DNA of 64,000 nucleotides from an uncultured Sphingopyxis sp. (GTDB lineage: Bacteria; Pseudomonadota; Alphaproteobacteria; Sphingomonadales; Sphingomonadaceae): NCBI GenBank assembly GCA_937873425.1, contig CALMYE010000139.1, forward strand, positions 43,941 through 107,940. The letters run 5' to 3'. Every line of letters begins with the position of its first letter. Position 1 is the first letter of the stretch. This document shows positions 45,910 to 54,872 of this stretch, piece after piece. The notes under the pieces are model-generated. The model worked only from the letters and a program-made list of their open reading frames with translations. It made no database searches and had not been told where the DNA came from. The position numbers and the translations under genes are program-made.

Positions 45910-48827
45910 GCGATAACGGCCTGTAGCGCCATGGTCCTGCCGATCGCGCTCGCCTGCTCGGGATCATAGGCGAGCGCGTAGCTGGGGCCCCGGAACTGCG
46001 CATAGGGCGGATCCTTGTCGAACAGATTGTTGATGCTGAAGCCGAGTCGAAGCGAACGACCCCGCAGATCGCCGATTCGCGCGCCGAGTTGCAGATCGAG
46101 GGTCGTCCAGCTCTTCACTCGCTCCGCGGGCGTGACGGTCAGGTTGCGGTACTCGCCGACATGATTGACCGCGAGACCCCCGTCGAACGCGCCCATCGAG
46201 AAGCCGGCGCGGCCGCGAAGGCGCAGCTTGACCGGATTTCCGAGCGTACCGACGACGCGATCTCGCGGCGCGCTGGCCGTAATCTGGTTGTCGATCGCGA
46301 ATAGCCGGGTGCCACCGACACTGAACGAAAAGATGCCTTCGCCAACGGGCCGCGAATAGGCGAGGTCGAAGTCGAGGCCGCGGATCGTCGAGGTCGAAAG
46401 ATTGCGAGTTCTGAGATCGATAATCGCGCGCACATCGCCGGGAGCAACCCCGAGTGCATTTGAGAAGTTCGGACCAGTAAAATAGCCGGTTACCGTGGCG
46501 AGGGCGGGATCGTCCTCAATGATCGGTGAATAGAGATCACGCCTATTGAGAATGTTCCGGCTATCGCTCGAGGCCGACGCAATGCGGTCCCGATAACGTA
46601 TGTCGAAATAGGTCAGCGAAAGCTTGGCGCCGGGAAGGGCGCGCGGTTCGAAGTCGAGCCCGGCCGTCCAGCTCTCGGCGCGCTCAGGCTGGAGCGCCGG
46701 TTGAAAGCCGAACAGGGCAAGCACGACGGTCTGCCCGGTCGGTGAGGACGGATCGGCGACCCGCAAGGTTTGGTAGAGCGCATTCGCCGTGCCGACCAGT
46801 TCGTCGAAGAAAGGAGCGCGGAACGATTTTCCGTAGGACGCACGCAACGCGACACCCGGCAGCGGCGTCCAGCGCGCTCCGAATTTGGGGTTCGCAGTGT
46901 CCCCGAAATCCGAATAATCCTCGTAGCGGGCAGCCGCCGATAGGGTCAGCGACCCAGGGAATGCGTCCCCGGCATCGAAGATTGGCGCGACCAGTTCGCC
47001 GTAAAAAGCTTTGATGATGCGCTTGTCGGGTAGGCCGGGGATGCCGATCACGAGCGGCGTATCGGTCACAAGATCGAGGGTCTGAGAAAAGGCGAAGCGG
47101 TCGCGGCGGTACTCGGCGCCGATTGCCATCTTAAGGTCGCCCGCGGGGAGAGACAACAATTTGCCGTCTGCGCGAAGCGCCGCCGTCCACACCTTGAATT
47201 GTGTTTCTGCGACGATGCTCCCGCGCAGGCTGTCGATGAGCGCTGGGTCGTTGACCGCGCCGTCGCCAAAGACATTGATCGCTTGCGCAGGACTGGTTGC
47301 CGCGACCGCCCGCGAGAAGCGGAGGCTATGCACGAGATTGAAGCTGTCATAGCGCTCCCGCTGCCGTCCGAACCCTCCGGTCAGTTCGATGACCCAGCTT
47401 CCGATGTCGGCCCGCGCTCCGACGACGTTGTTGAACGCCTTGGCTTTGCCACGCAGGCTTTCAGGACCGAACTCGGCGGCGGGATCATAGTAGACGGTGA
47501 CCGGCTGCCCCGTTCCGATGGGGTCGACATAATAGGGATTGGCGCTCGTCACGCGGACAGGCGTCGGGCCGCTCACACGGCGTCGGGCCTCGAAGTTGCG
47601 TTCTGAGTAAAGCGAGCGGGCGAAGATCGTGATAGTCGAGCCAAGCGATTGCTCGATGGCCGCGTAGAGACCCATCGTCTCCTGTTTGGGCAGAATGTCG
47701 GTATGTCGACGTGCGTCGCCGCGATTGAAATCAGCGCTGGGCGTAAGGTCGGCAGGAGTGAGATTGCGCCCGTCCTGGCCGCGCGGAATCAGGAACTTTT
47801 GGCCGTTCGCCGCCACGACAGTGCCGGGATTATTGTAGTTCGACCGGAGGTCGGGGCCGCCGAATGGTCGCAGATCCTCGGTCGCGAAGGGCCGCTTCGT
47901 CGCAGCCAGATTGCCGCGCTGGCTATATTCCCCCGCCACGACGATGTGGCCCGTCGACCAGCCTTTTCCTAGCATCTGGCTAATCTGGACCTCGCCATAG
48001 TCACCGTCTGCCGTGCCGGCCCGCAGGCGAGTTTCAGCGCCTTCGAAGCGGTTGCGGAAGCGAATGTTCACCACGCCCGCGACGGCATCCGAACCATAAA
48101 TTGCGGATGCGCCATCGGTCAGGATTTCGACACGATCGATTGCGATCGAAGGGACGAGCGAAACGTCGGCATAGGCGCCCGAACCGCCTCCAAGGGCCGG
48201 CCGGGATCCGTCGAACAGCGTCAGGGTGGCCCCTGGTCCCAGACCGCGGAGGTTGATGCCAGTGCCATAGGCTATGTTAGACGAGGCTTTGCCTCGGTTG
48301 CTGAAGCCGACATTCGCTTCGGTCGGACCGCCCGAGAAATTCTGCGGAATGGTCTGGATGAAATCGGCCAAAGTCGCGCGACCGCTCCGGTCGAGAACGT
48401 CGCGGTCGACCGTCGTCATGGGAGAACCAACTGGCCCTGCGCCACGGATACGAGAGCCTGTGACGACGATCGCTTCGTCGGTTCGATCAGTCGATCCAGT
48501 TTCCCGGGCATCGACGTTTCCCGACCGAAGCACCCATGCGCCTTCGACGAGTTCGATCGTCAGGCCCGTGCCGGAAAGGAGGCGCGAGAGGGCTTCGTCG
48601 GGAGAGAGTCGCCCGCGGACCCGGTTGCTGCGTCTGCCTTCAAGCAGGCTCGAAGCCGCGATGACCTCGCGGCCGGAAATGTCCGAATATTTGCGAAGCG
48701 CATCGCTAAGGCGCTGTGCCTCGATATTGTATGTCTGCTCGCCCGTCTGCGCACACGCGCTGGGTGCGTAAAATGCGGTCGCGGATACGCCCGAAGCCAG
48801 AGCGGCCGCGAAAAATTTCATCGTCAT
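45903..48827 (-). CDS. TonB-dependent receptor with STN signalling domain
   Basis: Outer-membrane import receptor of 974 residues. After a signal peptide (ending near ACA, residue 26) comes an STN domain at about residues 33-95 (NIEAQRLSDALRKYSDISGREVIAAS), the domain that talks to a FecR protein. A TonB box-like DEAIVVTGSRI is at residues 117-127, then the plug and a 22-strand-type barrel ending in aromatic Trp (VIAW). Neighbours indicate the ligand is the lasso peptide of this locus. GGGAGGG lies just upstream of the ATG. Confidence 0.9.
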   Translation of the reverse strand: MTMKFFAAALASGVSATAFYAPSACAQTGEQTYNIEAQRLSDALRKYSDISGREVIAASSLLEGRRSNRVRGRLSPDEALSRLLSGTGLTIELVEGAWVLRSGNVDARETGSTDRTDEAIVVTGSRIRGAGPVGSPMTTVDRDVLDRSGRATLADFIQTIPQNFSGGPTEANVGFSNRGKASSNIAYGTGINLRGLGPGATLTLFDGSRPALGGGSGAYADVSLVPSIAIDRVEILTDGASAIYGSDAVAGVVNIRFRNRFEGAETRLRAGTADGDYGEVQISQMLGKGWSTGHIVVAGEYSQRGNLAATKRPFATEDLRPFGGPDLRSNYNNPGTVVAANGQKFLIPRGQDGRNLTPADLTPSADFNRGDARRHTDILPKQETMGLYAAIEQSLGSTITIFARSLYSERNFEARRRVSGPTPVRVTSANPYYVDPIGTGQPVTVYYDPAAEFGPESLRGKAKAFNNVVGARADIGSWVIELTGGFGRQRERYDSFNLVHSLRFSRAVAATSPAQAINVFGDGAVNDPALIDSLRGSIVAETQFKVWTAALRADGKLLSLPAGDLKMAIGAEYRRDRFAFSQTLDLVTDTPLVIGIPGLPDKRIIKAFYGELVAPIFDAGDAFPGSLTLSAAARYEDYSDFGDTANPKFGARWTPLPGVALRASYGKSFRAPFFDELVGTANALYQTLRVADPSSPTGQTVVLALFGFQPALQPERAESWTAGLDFEPRALPGAKLSLTYFDIRYRDRIASASSDSRNILNRRDLYSPIIEDDPALATVTGYFTGPNFSNALGVAPGDVRAIIDLRTRNLSTSTIRGLDFDLAYSRPVGEGIFSFSVGGTRLFAIDNQITASAPRDRVVGTLGNPVKLRLRGRAGFSMGAFDGGLAVNHVGEYRNLTVTPAERVKSWTTLDLQLGARIGDLRGRSLRLGFSINNLFDKDPPYAQFRGPSYALAYDPEQASAIGRTMALQAVIAW

Positions 48828-48871
48828 TCATCCCTCCCGTGCGGCCGATTTTGGCCGTCTGAAGGGAAAAA

Positions 48872-48904
48872 ATGACGGGTGCTCCGAACACCCTATGGGT
48901 TTTT
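48872..48904 (-). promoter_or_regulatory. Candidate FecI-type promoter for receptor and isopeptidase
   Basis: On the minus strand AAAAACCC (48904-48897) is followed after 19 bases by CGTCAT (48877-48872), resembling the AAC-type -35 and CGTC-type -10 of many ECF promoters. The spacing is longer than usual, so this is tentative. An imperfectly central dyad GGGTG/CACCC (48877-48893) lies between the boxes. Confidence 0.25.
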
Positions 48905-48914
48905 CTTGGGCGTC

Positions 48915-49835
48915 CTAGTCGGATTTCGCGCCGAGAATTGGTCCGTTCGCACCGAACTCGACCTTGAGATCAAGCGCGGCGCCGAGCTTCAGCGCAAGTT
49001 TCCGGGCATCGGTCATGTCGAAGCGCCCCGTCACCTGCAGCGATGCCAACGCCGGATCGGCCAAGCTGATCTTGACGCCATTCTCGCGGCCCGCGCGGTC
49101 GAGGATCGCACCAAGCGGGAGATTGTCGGCCCACAGCGATTTGGCCGGGGTGTTCGCTTCCTCACCCGTGATCGGCTGGGGGCCTGTCGACCTGACCTCG
49201 GCGCGTTCGCCGGGACGGAGGCGAAGTGCCTTGCCGCCCTCGAGGCGCCGCACCTCGACCGAGCCTTCGACCAGTGCGATGCGCGGGACATCCGCGCGGA
49301 GATCGACCTCGAAGATGGTGCCGAGCGCGCGGGTGACCGAATCTCCGGCCTCGACGAGGAAGGGACGCGACGCGTCGTGTGCGACCTCGAACCTGGCGCG
49401 GCCGTCATACAGAATGACGCGGCGTTCGCCGTCCGAGAAGCGCGTCTCGATGCGGGCACCGTCCATCAGCGTCACGCGCGTCCCGTCGGCGAGCCTGCTC
49501 TCGCCTTGCGCCGAATTGGTGGCGATGATCGGCTGATCGCTGTCGCGGCCAACCAGATACCAAGCGAACCCGACCGCGATCACCGCAGCGAGAATTGTGG
49601 CAAAAGCCCATCGCCGCCCGCCGGGTTCACGCTCCCGAGCATCGGCCCGAACATCGGCCTCGATCCGGGAAGGCGACATGGCGGCGGCCCAGGTCCAATT
49701 GTCGCGCGCTTCATCGTAGGCCTTGGCATTGCCCGGCTCGGCCAGCCACTCGTCGAACGCTTCCCGGTGCATTTCGGAATCGGGTCCCATCATTTTGTCG
49801 AGCCAGGCAGTGGCTTCGCTTTCGGCGCGGCTCAC
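48915..49835 (-). CDS. FecR family anti-sigma/sigma regulator
   Basis: A 306-residue inner-membrane protein. The N-terminal cytoplasmic part holds the sigma-binding region (AWLDKMMGPDSEMHREAFDEWLA), the single membrane segment is at about residues 75-93 (WAFATILAAVIAVGFAWYLV), and the periplasmic FecR domain follows (RLADGTRVTLMDGARIETRFS). It receives the signal from the STN domain of the receptor and releases or activates the sigma factor. It overlaps the sigma gene by four bases and ends 88 bases before the receptor gene. Confidence 0.9.
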   Translation of the reverse strand: MSRAESEATAWLDKMMGPDSEMHREAFDEWLAEPGNAKAYDEARDNWTWAAAMSPSRIEADVRADAREREPGGRRWAFATILAAVIAVGFAWYLVGRDSDQPIIATNSAQGESRLADGTRVTLMDGARIETRFSDGERRVILYDGRARFEVAHDASRPFLVEAGDSVTRALGTIFEVDLRADVPRIALVEGSVEVRRLEGGKALRLRPGERAEVRSTGPQPITGEEANTPAKSLWADNLPLGAILDRAGRENGVKISLADPALASLQVTGRFDMTDARKLALKLGAALDLKVEFGANGPILGAKSD

Positions 49836-50410
49836 TGCTTACCCCGCGCGCGCTTGATGGCGGCAAGGGCTTTGGTCATATGGCTTTCGACCGTCTTCAC
49901 GCTGATTCCCTTGATTCGAGCGATCTCGGGATAGCGTAGTCCTTCGAAGCGATGCATCAGGAAAATCTCGCGCGTGAGCGGAGATAGCCTCGAAATGGCT
50001 CTTTCTGCCCGGCGCAGGACGTCTCGCGCCTCGAGCGCGGCGTGCGGGTCGCTCGCTCCCTCATGCTCGTCACTGAAACTGTCGTGCTGCGACCGGTGGC
50101 GGCGCGCGTCGGCGCGACCATATTCGGCGAGGAGCATCCGGGCGCTCTTCACCAGATAGGCGCCGGGGCCTTCGACCAGCGCAGCGAGGCCGCCTCGCGC
50201 GCTCGCAAAGCGGCTGAAGACTTCCTGCACAAGGTCGCCGACATCCTGGTTCGGGGCGCGTCCGCGGAAGAAGCGGGTGATGTGCGGCCGGTGCTCGGAG
50301 TAGATCGCCTCGATGCGCGCCGAGCGCCCGACCCGCTCCCAATCCTCCGGCGGCAAGGGGTCGCCGCCGGCAATACCCGGTCGCTCGCTGTCCTTGTCCT
50401 CGAAGTCCAT
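49832..50410 (-). CDS. FecI-like ECF sigma factor
   Basis: An ECF sigma factor of 192 residues. Region 2 is EHRPHITRFFRGRAPNQDVGDLVQEVFSRFA and region 4 is LSPLTREIFLMHRFEGLRYPEIARIKGISVKTVESHMTKALAAIKRA. The ATG at 50410 (MDFEDKDSERPG) is chosen over a TTG frame at 50476. With FecR it should drive the receptor-isopeptidase transcript in response to the extracellular lasso peptide. It overlaps fecR (ATGA). Confidence 0.88.
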   Translation of the reverse strand: MDFEDKDSERPGIAGGDPLPPEDWERVGRSARIEAIYSEHRPHITRFFRGRAPNQDVGDLVQEVFSRFASARGGLAALVEGPGAYLVKSARMLLAEYGRADARRHRSQHDSFSDEHEGASDPHAALEARDVLRRAERAISRLSPLTREIFLMHRFEGLRYPEIARIKGISVKTVESHMTKALAAIKRARGKQ

Positions 50411-50709
50411 ACCTGCCGCCTTCCCGTTCGGGACGAAGGCGGCAAGCCGGGCGTTGAGAACTTGCTTAGCGAACAAGCGCCGCCGCCTTTAGCCCTAAGG
50501 CTTGGACATGCGCAGCGGCCACCCGGCAGGATGGAATAGGAAGACTAAGCTAAGCAGGTTCTCACGCCTGGCACCGTGCGCCTTGCCCGATGCACTTCAA
50601 AGCATAGCCTTGCCGCTGCGGCATGCAAGCCGACTGCACCGAGATAGATCCAGATCGAGTCTATTCTCCGGAAACACGGCAGAACAGCTTCGGTGCTGCC
50701 GGGCTTCGA
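50411..50709. other. Intergenic gap, no gene seen
   Basis: About 300 bases between the ECF sigma gene start and the TerC stop. I see no ORF with a good ribosome-binding site. A weak hairpin (CGGCAG with CTGCCG, near 50681-50704) lies directly after the TerC stop and may terminate TerC. Confidence 0.5.
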
Positions 50710-51522
50710 CTATTTCGCCTCGGCGGTTTCGCCCGAGGCTTTTGCAAGCGCGACCCGCTCACGCCGGCGCCGCGCCCAAATATTGAGCCCTTCTACCCCG
50801 GCCGAAAATGCCATGGCGGTGTAGATATAGCCCTTGGGCACCTTTGCTCCGAAGCCGTCAGCGATCAGCACGACACCGATCATCAGCAGGAAGCCGAGCG
50901 CCAGCATCACGACGGTCGGGTTGTCGCGGATGAAGTTGGCCAGCGGGTCGGCCGCGAGCAGCATGACGAGGACCGCCGAAACCACCGCGATCACCATGAT
51001 CGGCAGATGTTCGGTCATGCCGACAGCGGTCAGGATCGAGTCGACCGAGAAGACGAGATCGAGCAGCAGGATCTGGATGATGGCCGATCCGAATGTCAGC
51101 GCCTTCTTGCCGGCGTTGAAGACATCGTCGTTCGGGTTAGGATCGACATTATGGTGGATTTCCGAAGTCGCCTTCCAGATCAGGAAGAGGCCGCCGGCGA
51201 TCAATATGATGTCGCGCCAGGAAAAGGCGGTCTCGAAGCTTGGCTTGCCATAGGCATCCGGCGCGCCCTGCAATCCGAAATCGACGACGATCGCCGTCAG
51301 CCCCACGAGCCAGGCAATCACCGAAAGCAGCGCGAGGCGCATGACCAGCGCCAGCGAGATGCCGATTCGCCGCGCTCTCTGTCGCTGGGCTTCGGGCAAT
51401 TTGTTGGAGATAATCGAGATGAAAATGAGGTTGTCGATGCCGAGGACGATTTCCATCACCACGAGCGTCAGCAGTGCCGCCCACACTGCGGGATCCTGAA
51501 ACAGGGTGACCAAGCCTTCCAT
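50710..51522 (-). CDS. TerC family integral membrane protein
   Basis: A 270-residue membrane protein with seven or so TM segments. Family hallmarks are [23 protein letters not shown] near residues 21-43 and [24 protein letters not shown] in the middle, with the conserved acidic residues in the membrane. TerC proteins are implicated in tellurite resistance and more generally in manganese export or metalation of exported proteins. The rest of a ter operon is absent. GAGGAAGGG precedes the ATG. Confidence 0.92.
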   Translation of the reverse strand: MEGLVTLFQDPAVWAALLTLVVMEIVLGIDNLIFISIISNKLPEAQRQRARRIGISLALVMRLALLSVIAWLVGLTAIVVDFGLQGAPDAYGKPSFETAFSWRDIILIAGGLFLIWKATSEIHHNVDPNPNDDVFNAGKKALTFGSAIIQILLLDLVFSVDSILTAVGMTEHLPIMVIAVVSAVLVMLLAADPLANFIRDNPTVVMLALGFLLMIGVVLIADGFGAKVPKGYIYTAMAFSAGVEGLNIWARRRRERVALAKASGETAEAK

Positions 51523-51736
51523 GTCGAACGCCCTTCCTCAGCGATGCTGCCACTGAACCGGTCGCGCGAAGGTGCAGATCGATGGGAACGCAGACAATTG
51601 CACCGAGCGTCGCTCGATGCGGTCCGACATCACGGCCGTCGCTGTACGACCGTCAGAGGGGCCCGGCCCGCGCTTCGCGATTTACGGCAAAACCGTCCTT
51701 CTCACAAGGGCTTCGCGGCGGTCGCCGGTCCTTGGC

Positions 51737-52663
51737 TCAATGGTGATAGAGCGGGAATTGCCGGGCTGTGACGGGGCATTCGCACGGGGCCAGGACCGAT
51801 ATCGCGCGCGGTAAAACACGGAAATGCGCCGGCGTCGCGGTAACGATCTCACCGTCAGTGTTCACCGGCATCGGCCGCCGCGTCTCGATGTCGAACTCGA
51901 CGCATTTGGCGGTGCGCACTTCCTTCCACGCGCCATGCGTGCCGGACCGGAAAGCGCGGAGCATGAGGGCGAGCTTCCAGAGGTTTTTCACCTCGAGACT
52001 ATAAAGATCGAGCGTGCCGTCATCGATCGCGGCATTCTCCTCGACGACATTGCCGCCGCCATAGAGGCGCCCGTTGCCGATCGCGACCTGATAGGTGCTG
52101 ACGGTCCTCGACTCGCCCTTCTCCCTGATCCTCGCCCGGAACCGCTGGGCAGCCAGGATGACCCGCAGCGCGGCGACGGCATAGCCGAGGCGCCCGAACC
52201 TTTTCTTGATCGCCGGGTCGAGCTTCTGCGCAAGCTCGCTGCTGATCCCGATGCTCGCGACATTGAAGAAGGCATGGCCATTGACCGTGCCGACATCGAT
52301 CCGTCGGCTGTGACCTTCGACAATGACATCGGCCGCCGCCCCGAAATCGAGCGGGATCGACAGGGTGCGCGCCAGATCATTCGCGGTTCCGGCGGGAATG
52401 ATTCCCAGCGGCAGGCCGCTCTCGATCACCGCGGGCGCAGCGGATGAGATCGAACCGTCGCCGCCGCACACGACAATGATATCGGCGGTCTGATGCAGGC
52501 GTGTCACGTCGCGTGCAATTTCGGGCAGGCTCTCGAACGATTCGACCGTCACCAGAAGGCCGCCCGCGGCGAGGCGCTCGCGAACGGGAACGAGCGCCTG
52601 CTCGCCCTGCCGCGCCTTGGCATTATGCAGCACGAGGGCGCGCGTTCCTTTGGGCCACGTCAT
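51737..52663 (-). CDS. Diacylglycerol/lipid kinase family protein (YegS/BmrU type)
   Basis: A 308-residue kinase of the DAGK catalytic family. The nucleotide-binding segment is VVCGGDGSISSAAPAVIESGLPLGIIPAGTANDLARTL, with GGDGS and the PxGTxNDxA motif, and GGGNVVEENAAIDDGTLDLY is the second conserved part. It phosphorylates a membrane lipid, probably diacylglycerol or phosphatidylglycerol; the exact lipid is not clear. It lies on the same strand as TerC and the CDF gene but with 180-base or longer gaps. Confidence 0.9.
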   Translation of the reverse strand: MTWPKGTRALVLHNAKARQGEQALVPVRERLAAGGLLVTVESFESLPEIARDVTRLHQTADIIVVCGGDGSISSAAPAVIESGLPLGIIPAGTANDLARTLSIPLDFGAAADVIVEGHSRRIDVGTVNGHAFFNVASIGISSELAQKLDPAIKKRFGRLGYAVAALRVILAAQRFRARIREKGESRTVSTYQVAIGNGRLYGGGNVVEENAAIDDGTLDLYSLEVKNLWKLALMLRAFRSGTHGAWKEVRTAKCVEFDIETRRPMPVNTDGEIVTATPAHFRVLPRAISVLAPCECPVTARQFPLYHH

Positions 52664-52844
52664 CTGCTGATCCCTGTGTGGAGGAAAAATTCATGCCATC
52701 GCCGCGCGCTTTGAAAGGCGGCGCGCCGATGGGTGCGGCTTATACGTCGACGCTTGGACAGCGGGAAGGGGTTGCGGCTGCGCGGGGCCGCTTGAGGTTC
52801 CTGCCGACGAGCTTCGGCGCGGCATGGACGACAGCGACAGGCGC

Positions 52845-53684
52845 TCAGTCCAGGGCGGCCGCTACCGTCGGTCGCGAGGCGCGAAATTGCGGCCATGCCT
52901 GGCTGAGAACACGGATCGCCGACCGGAAGAAGAGGACGGCAATGATGCTCCCAACCAGAATGTCGGGCCATCCCGACCCCGTCAGCCAGACGCCCGCGGC
53001 CGCCACGATCACACCGGTGTTGGCGATAACGTCGTTGCGCGAGCATTCGAAAGTGCTCGACATGTTCACGTCGCGGTTACGGTGCTGATAGAGCAGCGCG
53101 AGACAGGTGAGATTTGCTGCCAGCGCGATGAAGCCGAAAATGCCCATCGTTCCCGCCGTCGGCACGATGTCGCCGGTGAGTTTGAGAACAACCTCGATCG
53201 CCACCCAGATGCCGAAAGCTGCGATGATACCGCCCTTGAACAGGGCTGCCCCGGCGCGCCAGCGAATACTCCGTTCCAGGGCGTAAAGGCTGAGAATATA
53301 GACGAGCGCATCGCCCAGCATGTCGACCGAGTCAGCCATCAGCGCGGTCGAACGGGCGAAGACGCCGGCGGTGAACTCGGCGAAGAACATCACAAGGTTG
53401 ATGACGAGCACGATCTGCAGAACGCGGCGGACGTCTGCATAGGCGCCAAGCGCCGCGATCTCGTCTTCCTTTGCCGAGCAGCAATCATCCCCGGCGAAAT
53501 GGCGCGGCGCTTCGACGGCAGGCGCGTCGGACGCGGGGGCCTTCGCAGCCGTGCTGGAACAACCCGAGGCAGGTGCGCAGCAGCTGTCGATCACCGGCGG
53601 ATTCGGGGCCGTCTCGCCGCAGCATCCGCTCTTTTCGGTGACAGGTTTCGAGACGGCATCGCCGTCGCCGCAGCATTTATCCAT
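52845..53684 (-). CDS. CDF-type cation transporter with Cys-rich N-terminal tail
   Basis: A 279-residue transporter. The first 75 residues are cytosolic and contain nine Cys, mostly as pairs: C4C5, C21C22, C35C36, C42, C68C69, clearly a soft-metal-binding tail. Six TM segments follow, with DSVDMLGDALVYILS and SRNDVIANTGVIVAA at the metal-binding positions of TM2 and TM5. As in the 2.3-kb transporter the C-terminal CDF domain is missing. It is transcribed from a MerR-type promoter shared with the divergent merR gene. Metals such as Cd, Pb or Zn are plausible. Confidence 0.88.
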   Translation of the reverse strand: MDKCCGDGDAVSKPVTEKSGCCGETAPNPPVIDSCCAPASGCSSTAAKAPASDAPAVEAPRHFAGDDCCSAKEDEIAALGAYADVRRVLQIVLVINLVMFFAEFTAGVFARSTALMADSVDMLGDALVYILSLYALERSIRWRAGAALFKGGIIAAFGIWVAIEVVLKLTGDIVPTAGTMGIFGFIALAANLTCLALLYQHRNRDVNMSSTFECSRNDVIANTGVIVAAAGVWLTGSGWPDILVGSIIAVLFFRSAIRVLSQAWPQFRASRPTVAAALD

Positions 53685-53720
53685 GATCGCGTTCCATGTT
53701 TGGCAAGTGGTTCGCGCAGG

Positions 53721-53751
53721 CCTATACGACCTATAGCAACTATAGGTTCAA
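53721..53751 (-). promoter_or_regulatory. MerR-type promoter of the CDF gene
   Basis: On the minus strand -35 TTGAAC (53751-53746) and -10 TATAGG (53726-53721) are separated by 19 bases. The spacer is filled by a perfect 8-bp dyad, ACCTATAG and CTATAGGT around CAA (53729-53747). This is the standard long-spacer promoter activated by MerR-family proteins when metal binds. The divergent merR gene starts 12 bases past the dyad. Confidence 0.9.
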
Positions 53752-53758
53752 GCACTTT

Positions 53759-54160
53759 ATGCAGGAAAGTTTCTCGATCGGCGATTTGGGCAGGCTCACC
53801 GGCTGCCAGGTCGTGACCATCCGATATTACGAGAAGATTGGCATATTGGCCGAGCCGGGGCGCAGTAACGGCGGGCACCGCATCTATGGGCCAGAGCATC
53901 GCGACCGGCTCACCTTCGTGCGAAAGGCGCGCGAGCTGGGATTCTCGCTCGACACCGTGCGAAGTCTGTTGTCGCTGTCGGAGACGCCCGAAGGCACGCC
54001 CTGTGCCGATGTCGATCACATCGCCTCGCGGCATCTTGTCGAAGTGCGCGAGAAGATCGCTGCCCTGAAGTCGCTTGAGGGAACGCTCGAAGGACTGCTG
54101 GACATTTGCAGCCACACGACTGTGGAGCAATGCCGGGTCCTCGACGCACTGCGGGACTGA
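53759..54160 (+). CDS. MerR family metal-responsive regulator
   Basis: A 133-residue regulator from the ATG at 53759 (MQESFSIGDLGRLTG). The N-terminal winged helix is followed by a dimerisation helix with C79 in EGTPCADVDHIASRHL and a C-terminal C115 and C123 region (LLDICSHTTVEQCRVLDAL). The Cys arrangement with CADVD resembles Cd/Pb or Zn sensors such as ZntR/CadR/PbrR. The longer frame from 53696 reads through the operator and is rejected. It activates the divergent CDF transporter gene. Confidence 0.9.
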   Translation: MQESFSIGDLGRLTGCQVVTIRYYEKIGILAEPGRSNGGHRIYGPEHRDRLTFVRKARELGFSLDTVRSLLSLSETPEGTPCADVDHIASRHLVEVREKIAALKSLEGTLEGLLDICSHTTVEQCRVLDALRD

Positions 54161-54465
54161 AGCGAAGCCCTATCCCGATTGTCGCGGGGCGTTCTTCCCG
54201 GGTCTTGCGCGCTATCCCCGTTAACGAGGCCAACCTGTCTCGAAACCAGCTCACGCCACCCAACGTCCTTCGCTGAATGTCCCGCGCGTCCGTGACCATC
54301 CTGAGGCGCTTCGCCAAACTGGACGGCGGCGGCCGCCGCGCAAGCGGGCCGTCGTCCCGCTCCGCCGCTTCGCTTCGGCCCTGCGGGTGCGCGCCTGCCT
54401 TGAACCGCCGTCCTGCCCGGCTTCACGCCCGGGATGGTCTCGGGTCGATCAGCAGGAGTATCGAC
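54161..54465. other. Intergenic gap upstream of DUF736, no gene seen
   Basis: A GC-rich 305-base stretch without a convincing ORF. It is the junction between the cargo block (merR) and the return of backbone genes (DUF736). Several short GC-rich dyads occur, none with the form of an intrinsic terminator. Confidence 0.5.
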
Positions 54466-54789
54466 ATGGCGAGCATCGGCATCGTCAGCGGCAGCATCGA
54501 GAAGGGCTTTGCGGGCCAGCTCATCACGCTGTCTATCAAGGCACCGATCGAGATACGCCCCAACCGCGGCAAGGCGAGCGATGTGCAGCCCGACTATCGC
54601 GTTTGGTCCGATGGCGTCGAGATCGGCGCCGGCTGGATCCGCGTCGCCGAGCAATCCGGACGCCCCTATGTGTCGCTCTCGCTCGCGACCCCCGAGTTCG
54701 GGCCGCGGCGTATCTACGCCAATCTCGGGCGGGCCGCGGGGCAGGATCGCGACGATGTCTTCGCGATCATCTGGACACCCGCCGACTGA
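54466..54789 (+). CDS. DUF736 family protein
   Basis: A 107-residue protein typical of DUF736: MASIGIVSGSIEKGFAGQLITLSIKAPIEIRPN at the N-terminus, then PDYRVWSDGVEIGAGWIRV and RRIYANLGRAAGQDRDDVFAIIW. It is a common small backbone protein in alphaproteobacterial plasmids and integrative conjugative elements; function unknown. CAGGAG lies at a good distance upstream of the ATG. Confidence 0.88.
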   Translation: MASIGIVSGSIEKGFAGQLITLSIKAPIEIRPNRGKASDVQPDYRVWSDGVEIGAGWIRVAEQSGRPYVSLSLATPEFGPRRIYANLGRAAGQDRDDVFAIIWTPAD

Positions 54790-54872
54790 GCGGCAGCCAG
54801 CCTGCGGCATCCGTGCGCATCGGAACAATCTTCCGGGTGCAAGGGTGCCGCCACCTTGTTAGGGTGACCCCA

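Noticed and set aside
51523-51736. Possible manganese riboswitch (yybP-ykoY type) upstream of TerC
   Set aside because: I looked for the conserved GGGGAGUA-type core on the minus strand and did not see it.
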